Positions 1 through 5,821 of a DNA stretch of 5,821 bases are shown piece by piece (the stretch's first letter is position 1; each line of letters opens with the position of its first letter). The position numbers and the translations under genes are program-made. The DNA comes from Sphingomonadales bacterium (GTDB taxonomy: Bacteria; Pseudomonadota; Alphaproteobacteria; Sphingomonadales; Emcibacteraceae): the NCBI GenBank assembly GCA_011051815.1, contig DRKK01000305.1, positions 1-5,821 on the forward strand. Reading direction: 5' to 3'. Below the pieces are notes generated by a model, which ran no database searches, was not told the origin of the DNA, and saw only the letters and a list, made by a program, of their open reading frames with translations.

Positions 1-1023
1 GGTGCCTTCGGGAATCTTGAAAAGCTCCACATAGGCAACAAACTCATTAAGTATAAGCTTCGTGCCAATTAAGTTGCCCGCCACATCGGCCTCGGCCCAT
101 GGAATGCCGAGCACATACATCAGCGGCGCAAATATCTTGCCCAAAATCATATTAAAAGTCAGGTCACCATACCCGAACCAGCCCCCAATACCACCCAGCA
201 TACCGTTCAGCATGGCGATCAGAGCCACGAAAGCCAGCAGCATGGCCCCGATATTGGCTGCCAGTTTCAGGCCGTCTGCGGCCCCATTGGCGGCGGCTTC
301 GATTACATTGGCCGGTTTTTCGCCCTCATCAAAGCTGTCTACTTCCAAAAGATGGGCGTCCGAGGCATCCGGTTCCGGATCGGGCATGATGATCTTTGCC
401 ATCAAAAGACCGCCCGGCGCGGCCATAAAGCTCGCGGCAATCAGGTAATCCATATTAACGCCTAATGCCGCATATCCGGCAAGAATCGTCCCCGATATAG
501 AGGCCAGCCCGGTGACCATAACGGTAAAAAATTGGGCGTCGCTTATTTTGCTCAGGTAAGGTTTGATCACCAGCGGTGCCTCGGTCTGACCCAAAAAGAT
601 ATTAGCCGCCGCACAGAGGGATTCGACCCGTTTAGTGCCAATGATCTTATGTAATGCACCGCCAAATATCTTGACCACCCATTGCATGATGTGCAGATGA
701 TATAGCACCGCCATTAATGACGCCGCAAAGACGATAATGGGCAGGACCTGTACCATAAAGATAAAGCCCAGATTGCTTGTATTGGCCAGATTACCAAAGA
801 TGAAATTTATCCCCACATAGGCATAATTGATCACCTGATTGACGCTGTTTGACATGCCCGTCAGGATGTCCTTGCCCACAGGCACCACCAGAACAAAGGC
901 CGCGACCGCCAATTGGAGGGCAAATGCGCTGCCCACCACCCGTAAATTGATGTTTTTCTTATCGCCCGACAATAGAAATGCCAAGCCCAACAAAATAATA
1001 ACCCCCACTATACTAATAAGCAT
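1..1023 (-). CDS. nupC: Concentrative Na+/nucleoside symporter, CNT (NupC) family, 3' end missing
   Basis: Inner-membrane transporter expected to import nucleosides with Na+ (or H+). The reading frame runs from ATG at 1023 to the window edge without a stop and gives 341 residues; family members have about 400-420, so the last 60-80 residues are outside. Two CNT signatures are visible: GQTEAP at residues 145-150 and the family motif GxKx3NEFVAY at 320-331 (GTKLILNEFVAY). By alignment from memory with V. cholerae vcCNT, Q146, T147, E148 and E327 match nucleoside-binding residues, and N141 and S175 match the Na+ site. The remaining binding residues of TM7 lie in the missing part. The N-terminus is hydrophobic (residues 1-20, 30-48), and residues 214-237 form an acidic cytoplasmic-type loop, as in vcCNT. 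An AGGAG at 1036-1032, 8 nt before the ATG, supports the start. It is the last visible gene of the deo cluster. Purine/pyrimidine preference cannot be read here. Confidence 0.95.
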   Translation of the reverse strand, partial: MLISIVGVIILLGLAFLLSGDKKNINLRVVGSAFALQLAVAAFVLVVPVGKDILTGMSNSVNQVINYAYVGINFIFGNLANTSNLGFIFMVQVLPIIVFAASLMAVLYHLHIMQWVVKIFGGALHKIIGTKRVESLCAAANIFLGQTEAPLVIKPYLSKISDAQFFTVMVTGLASISGTILAGYAALGVNMDYLIAASFMAAPGGLLMAKIIMPDPEPDASDAHLLEVDSFDEGEKPANVIEAAANGAADGLKLAANIGAMLLAFVALIAMLNGMLGGIGGWFGYGDLTFNMILGKIFAPLMYVLGIPWAEADVAGNLIGTKLILNEFVAYVELFKIPEGT

Positions 1024-1031
1024 AATGCTTA

Positions 1032-1040
1032 CTCCTCTCC
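1032..1040 (-). promoter_or_regulatory. Strong ribosome binding site of the transporter gene
   Basis: On the minus strand the stretch reads GGAGAGGAG and ends 8 nt before the ATG at 1023. It is the strongest Shine-Dalgarno in the window, better than that of deoC. It fixes the transporter start and suggests the gene is translated independently of the upstream cistron, in keeping with its larger 74-bp spacer. Confidence 0.75.
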
Positions 1041-1054
1041 CTTTTTATATATCC

Positions 1055-1073
1055 TCCAGAGTGCCCTTCTGGA
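1055..1073 (-). other. Small intercistronic hairpin between the dehydrogenase and transporter genes
   Basis: TCCAGA and TCTGGA form a perfect 6-bp stem around a 7-nt loop, 25 nt after the dehydrogenase stop codon. No T tract follows (the next bases are GGATATATAAAAAGGG), so it does not look like an intrinsic terminator. It could protect or help process the upstream part of the message, or be chance; a 6-bp stem in a 74-bp spacer is only modest evidence. Confidence 0.3.
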
Positions 1074-1097
1074 CGGTCTTTCTTCGTTTAGAACTGT

Positions 1098-3476
1098 TTA
1101 GTCGCCGTAGGGCAACCAGATATTCTTGACCTCGGTTGCCTCCCTCAGGAACCGGCGGCCTTCACCGTGGGCCGACATCCAGTCCCGCGCCCGGCCATCA
1201 TTGACCCAGGTACGTTTCAGGTTGGCGGCGCTTAGTTTCTCCACCATCTGACTACCCTCTTTAGAACCATGGTACCAGATGGCGTCCAACTGATCATGCT
1301 GGGCCAATACCTCAGTCAAAACATCCCGCGCGCCCGTGACGATATTCACCGCTCCGGCAGGAACATCAGATGTTTCAAGTATCTGATAGAAATCTGTTGC
1401 CAGCAAAGGATAGCGCTCGGATGGAATAATGATTGTCCGGTTGCCCATGGCAATGGCCGGGGCCATCAGGGAGATAAAGGACAGCAGAGGCATCACATCG
1501 GGGCAGACTATGCCCATAATGCCGATCGGTTCATTAACCGCGAGGGCCACATTATTGACCGGCGGCGTATGCACCAGACCATCATATTTATCGGCCCATG
1601 CGGCGGCGCTGAACAGGCGGCTGACTGATTTGTCAAATTCGGCCTTGGCGGCTTTTTTGCTGACCCCGGTCAGGCTTGTAAGCCGGGTAATGATTTCGCC
1701 TTCCCGATAGCTCAGGTTTTCTGCCAGATAATAAATCACCTGCGCCCGTCCGTGGGCCGTGGCCGATGACCAGCCGGGATTTTTAAAAGCGGCCTCAACG
1801 GCGTTGCGGATATCCTTGCGGTTGCCGTCGCCCACTCTGCCGGCAATCTTGCCGTCATGGCTCAGGATAATGCGGGTATTGCCCCCGTCAGGCCGGGCCT
1901 GTTTGCCCCCCACATAGTTTTTGGCGGTCTGGTCAATACCAGAGCTGGCAGCACTTTGCGGGGCAGGCTTGGGACTTGCGACCAGATTGCCTTTTTCCGT
2001 TTTCCATTCGCCGGATGTTTTCAGATATTCATACATGCCTTCTTTGCCGCCCTCACGGCCAAAGCCGCTTTCACGGTAGCCGCCAAAGCCACAGGCCGCG
2101 TCAAACTGATTGGTGCAATTGACCCAGACCACCCCGGCCTTGATCATACCGGAGATTTCCAAAGCCCGGTTGATATTTTCTGACCAGACGCTGGACGCCA
2201 GCCCGAACCGGGTGTTGTTTGCCAGGTCCGCCGCCTCCTTCAGGGTGCGGAAGGTCATAACCGTCAGCACAGGGCCAAAAATTTCTTCACGCACCACAAT
2301 ATTGCTCGGGCTTACATTGGTGATCAGGGTCGGCGGGTAAAAACAGCCTTCGGTGGGGCAGGGCACTTCCGGTTGCCAGACCTTGGCGCCTTCCTCCACG
2401 CCCTTATTCACCAGTGCGGTGATGCGCTCCAGTTGAATGGGGTCAACGATAGCCCCCATATCCACGGTCTTATCCAATGGATTGCCAAGCCGGAATTTAT
2501 TAAGGCGGGTTTTAACCTTCTCAAGTAATCGTTCCGCGATGCCTTCTTCGACCAGAAGCCGGGAGCCTGCACAGCAGACCTGCCCCTGATTGAACCAGAT
2601 AGCATCAACTAAACCCTCAACCGCACCGTCAATATCCGCATCTTCGAACACGATGAACGGTGATTTTCCGCCAAGCTCAAGGGTCAGCTTCTTGCCTGAC
2701 CCCGCCGTGGCTTCGCGTATGTAACGGCCAACGCCAGTGGAACCGGTGAAGGCGATTTTGGCAATATCCGGATGATTAACAATATGAGCGCCGGTATCAC
2801 CCTTGCCGGTGACGATATTGACCACCCCCGGCGGTAATCCGGCCTCGGCACATAGTTCCGCAAAATACAGCGCGGTCAGGCTGGTGTATTCTGCGGGTTT
2901 CAGAACCACGCAATTGCCCGCCGCAATGGCCGGGGCGATCTTCCACGCCATCATCAGTAGGGGGAAATTCCACGGAATGATCTGTCCCACCACGCCCAGC
3001 GGTTCCTGATCGGGTAATTCCTGATCCATCAATTGCGCCCAGCCCGCATGGTGATAGAAATGACGGGCGACCAGGGGAATATCAATATCCCGGCTTTCGC
3101 GGATCGGCTTGCCGTTATCCAATGTTTCCAGAACCGATATGAAACGGGATGTCTTCTGTATCAGCCGCGCTATGGCATAAAGATATTTCGCCCGCTCGAA
3201 ACCGGCCAGTTTTGACCATTTGGGAAAGGCTTTGGCGGCGGCTTTGACTGCCGCATCCACATCGTCCCCGCCCGCCGCGGTGAATTTGGCCAGATAGGCC
3301 CCGGTTGCCGGGTTATGGCTGTCGATAAAAGTCGTCGATGAGTTCGCGCTGACCCATTTGCCGCCAATGAAAAGCTTAAAACCGTCCGCATGGCCTTCCA
3401 GCCACTCATGGACATAATCGGATTGTTCTGGTGCAGGACCGTAAGACATTGTTTGAAATATTTCTGGAATGTTCAT
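1098..3476 (-). CDS. Two-domain aldehyde dehydrogenase, ALDH16 type
   Basis: Cytoplasmic NAD(P)+-dependent aldehyde dehydrogenase of 792 residues, against about 480-500 for ordinary family members. Residues 1-35 carry the ALDH16-like leader (EIFQTMSYGPAPE). Residues 35-490 are a complete ALDH domain: PWNFP with N170, K193 in KPAEYT, FTGSTGVG at 243-250, general base E267 in LELGGKSP, catalytic C301 in FNQGQVCCAGSR, and E398 in EEIFGPV. A linker rich in P, A and S (about 496-515) leads to a second, degenerate ALDH-like part (about 520-792). There, residues 650-679 mimic the cofactor-fold segment, but PWN has become CPD, KPAE has become IPSE, and no catalytic Cys segment exists. This is the architecture of bacterial ALDH16, known to be active, whereas human ALDH16A1 has lost the cysteine. 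Its position directly after deoC suggests acetaldehyde as substrate, giving acetate; that is inference. The start ATG is set by AGGA 6 nt upstream, overlapping the deoC stop. Confidence 0.95.
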   Translation of the reverse strand: MNIPEIFQTMSYGPAPEQSDYVHEWLEGHADGFKLFIGGKWVSANSSTTFIDSHNPATGAYLAKFTAAGGDDVDAAVKAAAKAFPKWSKLAGFERAKYLYAIARLIQKTSRFISVLETLDNGKPIRESRDIDIPLVARHFYHHAGWAQLMDQELPDQEPLGVVGQIIPWNFPLLMMAWKIAPAIAAGNCVVLKPAEYTSLTALYFAELCAEAGLPPGVVNIVTGKGDTGAHIVNHPDIAKIAFTGSTGVGRYIREATAGSGKKLTLELGGKSPFIVFEDADIDGAVEGLVDAIWFNQGQVCCAGSRLLVEEGIAERLLEKVKTRLNKFRLGNPLDKTVDMGAIVDPIQLERITALVNKGVEEGAKVWQPEVPCPTEGCFYPPTLITNVSPSNIVVREEIFGPVLTVMTFRTLKEAADLANNTRFGLASSVWSENINRALEISGMIKAGVVWVNCTNQFDAACGFGGYRESGFGREGGKEGMYEYLKTSGEWKTEKGNLVASPKPAPQSAASSGIDQTAKNYVGGKQARPDGGNTRIILSHDGKIAGRVGDGNRKDIRNAVEAAFKNPGWSSATAHGRAQVIYYLAENLSYREGEIITRLTSLTGVSKKAAKAEFDKSVSRLFSAAAWADKYDGLVHTPPVNNVALAVNEPIGIMGIVCPDVMPLLSFISLMAPAIAMGNRTIIIPSERYPLLATDFYQILETSDVPAGAVNIVTGARDVLTEVLAQHDQLDAIWYHGSKEGSQMVEKLSAANLKRTWVNDGRARDWMSAHGEGRRFLREATEVKNIWLPYGD

Positions 3477-3482
3477 AAATAA

Positions 3483-3486
3483 TCCT
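3483..3486 (-). promoter_or_regulatory. Shine-Dalgarno of the dehydrogenase gene, overlapping the deoC stop codon
   Basis: The minus strand reads TAGGATTATTTATG, where TAG is the deoC stop and ATG the dehydrogenase start. AGGA shares two bases with the stop and sits 6 nt before the ATG. Ribosomes finishing deoC therefore end on the initiation site of the next gene, the usual layout of translational coupling. Confidence 0.7.
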
Positions 3487-4468
3487 AACCCATAGGATGG
3501 CGGTTAGCCGCAGAATAGCGGCCTGTTACAAAATGTTCAAGCTGGCGTTCAATATCCCCCAGCAGGCTGGAGGCGCCGAAACGGAATAAATGAGGATCAA
3601 GCCAGTCATCGCCCAACTCCTCCTTGATCAGAAACAGATAGCTCAGGGCCAGCTTTGCGGTGCCAATGCCGCCCGCCGGTTTATAGCCGACCATCTGTCC
3701 GGTCTTGTGATAAAATTCCCGGATCATGCGGATCATCACCAGACTGACCGGCAGAGTCGCATTGACGCTCTCCATCCCCGTAGAGGTCTTGATAAAATCA
3801 GCTCCTGCCATCATGCAGACCATGGACGCTTTCGCCACCTTGGTGATCGACCCCAGCTGTCCGGTGGCAAGGATGGTTTTCATATGGGCCTCACCGCAGG
3901 CCTCGCGGTAGGCCTTGACCTCATCATAGAGGGCCTTCCAGTCCCCGGTCAGGACATATCGGCGGCTGATGACAATATCTATTTCCTCGGCCCCGGCGGT
4001 CACCGATGCCCGGATTTCCGCAAGGCGTGTTTCCAGCGGGGCCAGCCCGGCGGGAAAGCCTGTGGATACTGCCGCCACCGGAATGCCGCTGCCTTTCAGG
4101 GCATCAACGGCAGTTTCAACCATCTCATGATAGACACAGACCGCGCCGGTGGTGAGATTGTGATGGCTAAAGCCTAGGGCTTCCAGAATATCAGGCCGTA
4201 CCGGATTTCGGGCCTTGGCACAGAGCCGCCGCACCCGCCCCGGCGTGTCATCCCCGGACAGGGTGGTCAGGTCAATGCAGGAAACCGCTTTAAGCAGCCA
4301 TGCGGCCTGCCATTGTTTTTTTACTGTACGCCGCCCGCCGAGGGAGGAAATACGCCGGTCCACTGCCGATTTGTTGATTTTAATCTCATCAACCCAGTCA
4401 GGATGAAAGTCACAGCCTGTCACCCGTGGAAAGCTGTTGGTCAAAATCTGTTGCTTCTGTTCTGCCAT
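3485..4468 (-). CDS. deoC: Deoxyribose-phosphate aldolase, long DERA-like form
   Basis: Cytoplasmic class I aldolase (EC 4.1.2.4) that splits 2-deoxyribose 5-phosphate into glyceraldehyde 3-phosphate and acetaldehyde. It has 327 residues, against about 259 in E. coli DeoC and 318 in human DERA. The whole sequence follows the animal form: an N-terminal extension of about 60 residues with RRTVKKQWQAAWLLKAV at 46-62, then IDLTTLSGDDT at 65-75, VCVY at 110-113, and GFPAG at 137-141. Active-site residues are present: D164 in EIDIVISR, Schiff-base K227 in DFIKTSTG, and K263 in GYKPAGGI. The C-terminus (RYSAANRHPMG) lacks the terminal tyrosine of the E. coli enzyme. The ATG lies 16 bp after the deoB stop; the only upstream purine-rich match is a weak GAGA, so reinitiation after deoB is likely. 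Family assignment is firm. Confidence 0.97.
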   Translation of the reverse strand: MAEQKQQILTNSFPRVTGCDFHPDWVDEIKINKSAVDRRISSLGGRRTVKKQWQAAWLLKAVSCIDLTTLSGDDTPGRVRRLCAKARNPVRPDILEALGFSHHNLTTGAVCVYHEMVETAVDALKGSGIPVAAVSTGFPAGLAPLETRLAEIRASVTAGAEEIDIVISRRYVLTGDWKALYDEVKAYREACGEAHMKTILATGQLGSITKVAKASMVCMMAGADFIKTSTGMESVNATLPVSLVMIRMIREFYHKTGQMVGYKPAGGIGTAKLALSYLFLIKEELGDDWLDPHLFRFGASSLLGDIERQLEHFVTGRYSAANRHPMG

Positions 4469-4484
4469 TGTCTCTGTTTTTTTC

Positions 4485-5699
4485 TTACAAAAATGAAGTT
4501 CCTGTGGTCAGTGGGGCAAGGCCAAGATGGTTGGCCAGACTAGCACCAATGTCCGCGAATGTCTCTCTTTTCCCGATGGGGCCGGGGCTTACCTTTGGCC
4601 CAAAGGCAATGACCGGTACATGTTCCCGGGTATGGTCTGATCCGGGCCAAGTGGGGTCGCAGCCATGATCAGCGGTCAGAATAACCACATCATCGTCCCG
4701 CAGGGCAGCCTGCAATTCAGGCAATTTCCGGTCAAATTCCTCCAGCGCGGCGGCATAGCCGGCTACATCACGCCGATGGCCGTAAAGCATGTCAAAGTCG
4801 ACGAGGTTGGCAAAGAGTATGGCCTTGTCCGGTGAATTTTTGATTTGATCCATCAGAACGTCAAAAATCTGGGCGTTGCCGTGGGCTTTAAATTTCTGAG
4901 TGATGCCCTGATGGGCAAATATATCGGCGATCTTGCCAATGGATATAACCTCGCCGCCGCTGTCGGCATAAAGGTCCAACAGGGTCGGGGCCGGGGGCAG
5001 TACGGACAGGTCGCGGCGGTTGCCGGTGCGGATAAAATCTCCCGCCTTCTCTCCCACAAAGGGCCGGGCAATCACCCGCCCGATATTGTAATCATCCACT
5101 AGCCGCCGGGCCACATCACATATGTCATACAGGCGGTCCAGCCCGAAATGTTCCTCATGGGCGGCAATCTGAAAAACAGAATCCGAGGAGGTATAGACAA
5201 TGGGCTTGTTCGTGCGGATATGCTCCTCGCCCAACTGGTCAAGGATCGTGGTGCCGGAGGCATGGCAATTACCCAATATACCCGGCAGGTCACATTGGGT
5301 CACCAGATCATTGATCAAACTCTCAGGAAAGCTCGGGCTTTCGAGGGAGAAAAAACCCCAGTCAAAGGTCACTGGAACCCCGGCCATTTCCCAATGGCCG
5401 CTGGGGGTGTCCTTGCCCTTGCTTAATTCGGCGGCGAACCCGTATTTTCCGGTAATTTTTTCAGCTTTTGTAACTTTGAGCGCATGGCCTGTGGATTGTT
5501 CGGCAGCAAGGCCAAGGCCCAGTGCCATCAGGTTTGGAATATTCAAGGGGCCGGACCGCAGGCCCGGTTTGTCCGCCTGTCCCAAGGCGCATTGTTCGGC
5601 AATATGGCCAAAGGTATCCGCCCCCTGATCCCCGAACAGGGGCGCATCATCGCTGGCCCCAAGGCCGAATGAGTCCAATACAACTATTATTGCGCGCAA
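4485..5699 (-). CDS. deoB: Phosphopentomutase, TTG start
   Basis: Mn2+-dependent phosphopentomutase (EC 5.4.2.7) of the alkaline phosphatase superfamily; it interconverts ribose or deoxyribose 1-phosphate and 5-phosphate in the cytoplasm. It has 404 residues, close to E. coli DeoB (407). Metal ligands are visible: D9 in [10 protein letters not shown]303 and H308 in [13 protein letters not shown]344 and H345 in [13 protein letters not shown], and H356 in SDHTREH. These match the E. coli set in spacing. T98 in [11 protein letters not shown] is the expected phosphorylated threonine, and D173 in YTSSDSVFQ a substrate contact. Residues about 105-230 form the DeoB-specific cap. The start must be TTG at 5699-5697: an in-frame TAA lies at 5705-5703, the first internal ATG codes for residue 58, long after metal ligand D9, and GGAGAG stands 6 nt upstream. 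It is the first gene of the visible operon. Confidence 0.97.
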   Translation of the reverse strand: MRAIIVVLDSFGLGASDDAPLFGDQGADTFGHIAEQCALGQADKPGLRSGPLNIPNLMALGLGLAAEQSTGHALKVTKAEKITGKYGFAAELSKGKDTPSGHWEMAGVPVTFDWGFFSLESPSFPESLINDLVTQCDLPGILGNCHASGTTILDQLGEEHIRTNKPIVYTSSDSVFQIAAHEEHFGLDRLYDICDVARRLVDDYNIGRVIARPFVGEKAGDFIRTGNRRDLSVLPPAPTLLDLYADSGGEVISIGKIADIFAHQGITQKFKAHGNAQIFDVLMDQIKNSPDKAILFANLVDFDMLYGHRRDVAGYAAALEEFDRKLPELQAALRDDDVVILTADHGCDPTWPGSDHTREHVPVIAFGPKVSPGPIGKRETFADIGASLANHLGLAPLTTGTSFL

Positions 5700-5705
5700 T
5701 TTTTA

Positions 5706-5711
5706 CTCTCC
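5706..5711 (-). promoter_or_regulatory. Ribosome binding site that supports the deoB TTG start
   Basis: GGAGAG on the minus strand ends 6 nt before TTG at 5699. With the in-frame TAA at 5705-5703 just upstream, it leaves TTG as the earliest possible start and the only one that keeps the N-terminal metal ligand. If the promoter proposed at 5722-5750 is correct, this site lies only a few bases from the 5' end of the message. Confidence 0.75.
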
Positions 5712-5721
5712 ATTCAGGAAC

Positions 5722-5750
5722 ATACTACTATTTTTCTAAAAATTTGTCCA
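5722..5750 (-). promoter_or_regulatory. Sigma70-like promoter of the deo operon
   Basis: The minus strand carries TGGACA (5750-5745, five of six matches to TTGACA), exactly 17 nt, then TAGTAT (5727-5722, four of six to TATAAT). The spacer is AT-rich. Transcription would begin near 5715, giving a leader of only about 15 nt before the deoB TTG. The position directly before the first gene and the ideal spacing favour it, but alphaproteobacterial promoters are loosely conserved and no start site is known. The -35 box overlaps an 8-bp palindrome, CCATATGG (5748-5755), which could be a repressor contact. Confidence 0.5.
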
Positions 5751-5756
5751 TATGGT

Positions 5757-5794
5757 AAAAAAATTAGCCTCATGTCATAAGTTTACGGATGAGG
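5757..5794 (-). repeat. Inverted repeat followed by a T tract, upstream of deoB
   Basis: CCTCAT and ATGAGG (5794-5789 and 5773-5768) are perfect 6-bp arms around 15 nt; on the minus strand they are followed by CTAA and then seven Ts (5763-5757). Two readings are possible. It may be a modest intrinsic terminator for a gene lying to the right and read in the same direction. Or the arms, with centres 21 bp (two helical turns) apart and lying just upstream of the deoB promoter, may be operator half-sites. The long loop and the 4-nt gap before the Ts weaken the terminator reading. Confidence 0.3.
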
Positions 5795-5821
5795 GGCGGA
5801 ACGTTCTGTTGACTTTCTGAC

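Noticed and set aside
62..448. 128-codon plus-strand open frame at the left edge
   Set aside because: It is the complement of the transporter gene, whose CNT motifs are unmistakable on the minus strand; the plus-strand product shows no family signature.
1042..1053. TATATA/TATAAA-like -10 element before the transporter gene
   Set aside because: No acceptable -35 box lies 16-18 nt upstream, and the AT-rich run sits just before the ribosome binding site, where such sequence is common.
3590..4177. 195-codon plus-strand open frame opposite deoC
   Set aside because: It lies entirely antisense to a firmly identified gene, has no recognisable family motif, and its composition is that expected for the complement of a coding frame.
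5200..5628. 142-codon plus-strand open frame opposite deoB
   Set aside because: It is fully antisense to deoB, which has all its metal ligands and full length; there is no sign of a second gene.
5799..5806. GAACGTTC palindrome, considered as a LexA box
   Set aside because: The alphaproteobacterial LexA site has GAAC and GTTC separated by 7 nt; here there is no spacer, and a deo operon is not an expected SOS target.
5770..5821. Possible 3' end of an upstream minus-strand gene
   Set aside because: One frame reads about 16 residues to a TGA at 5772-5770 and another ends in TAA at 5785-5783, but such short open stretches occur by chance and no protein family can be recognised.

Overview
The window holds one compact gene set, all on the minus strand, for taking up nucleosides and breaking down their deoxyribose. 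In transcription order (right to left) the genes are deoB (phosphopentomutase), deoC (deoxyribose-phosphate aldolase), a two-domain aldehyde dehydrogenase of the ALDH16 type, and a concentrative Na+/nucleoside symporter (CNT/NupC family) cut off by the left edge. Spacing is 16 bp, 8 bp and 74 bp, with no convincing internal promoter or terminator, so this looks like a single operon.

The genes form a coherent route. The symporter imports nucleosides. A nucleoside phosphorylase, not in this window, would release (deoxy)ribose 1-phosphate. DeoB moves the phosphate to give (deoxy)ribose 5-phosphate. DeoC splits deoxyribose 5-phosphate into glyceraldehyde 3-phosphate and acetaldehyde. The aldehyde dehydrogenase, placed 8 bp after deoC with its Shine-Dalgarno overlapping the deoC stop, is well placed to oxidise the acetaldehyde to acetate.

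Region by region: 1-1023 transporter (N-terminal 341 residues only); 1024-1097 spacer with a small hairpin and a strong ribosome binding site; 1098-3476 ALDH16-type dehydrogenase; 3485-4468 deoC, of the long form that resembles animal DERA; 4485-5699 deoB, starting at TTG; 5700-5821 upstream region with a sigma70-like promoter, an 8-bp palindrome over its -35 box, and an inverted repeat followed by a T tract on the minus strand.

The host is a bacterium of moderate GC content. A catalytically intact bacterial ALDH16, a DERA-like DeoC and a transporter close to the Vibrio cholerae CNT suggest a proteobacterium, most likely a marine or environmental alphaproteobacterium. That placement is inference from family knowledge, not something the window proves. 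I see no mobile element, CRISPR array, tRNA or rRNA. The content is metabolic and largely conventional; its most interesting aspects are the DeoC-ALDH16 coupling and the start region of deoB.
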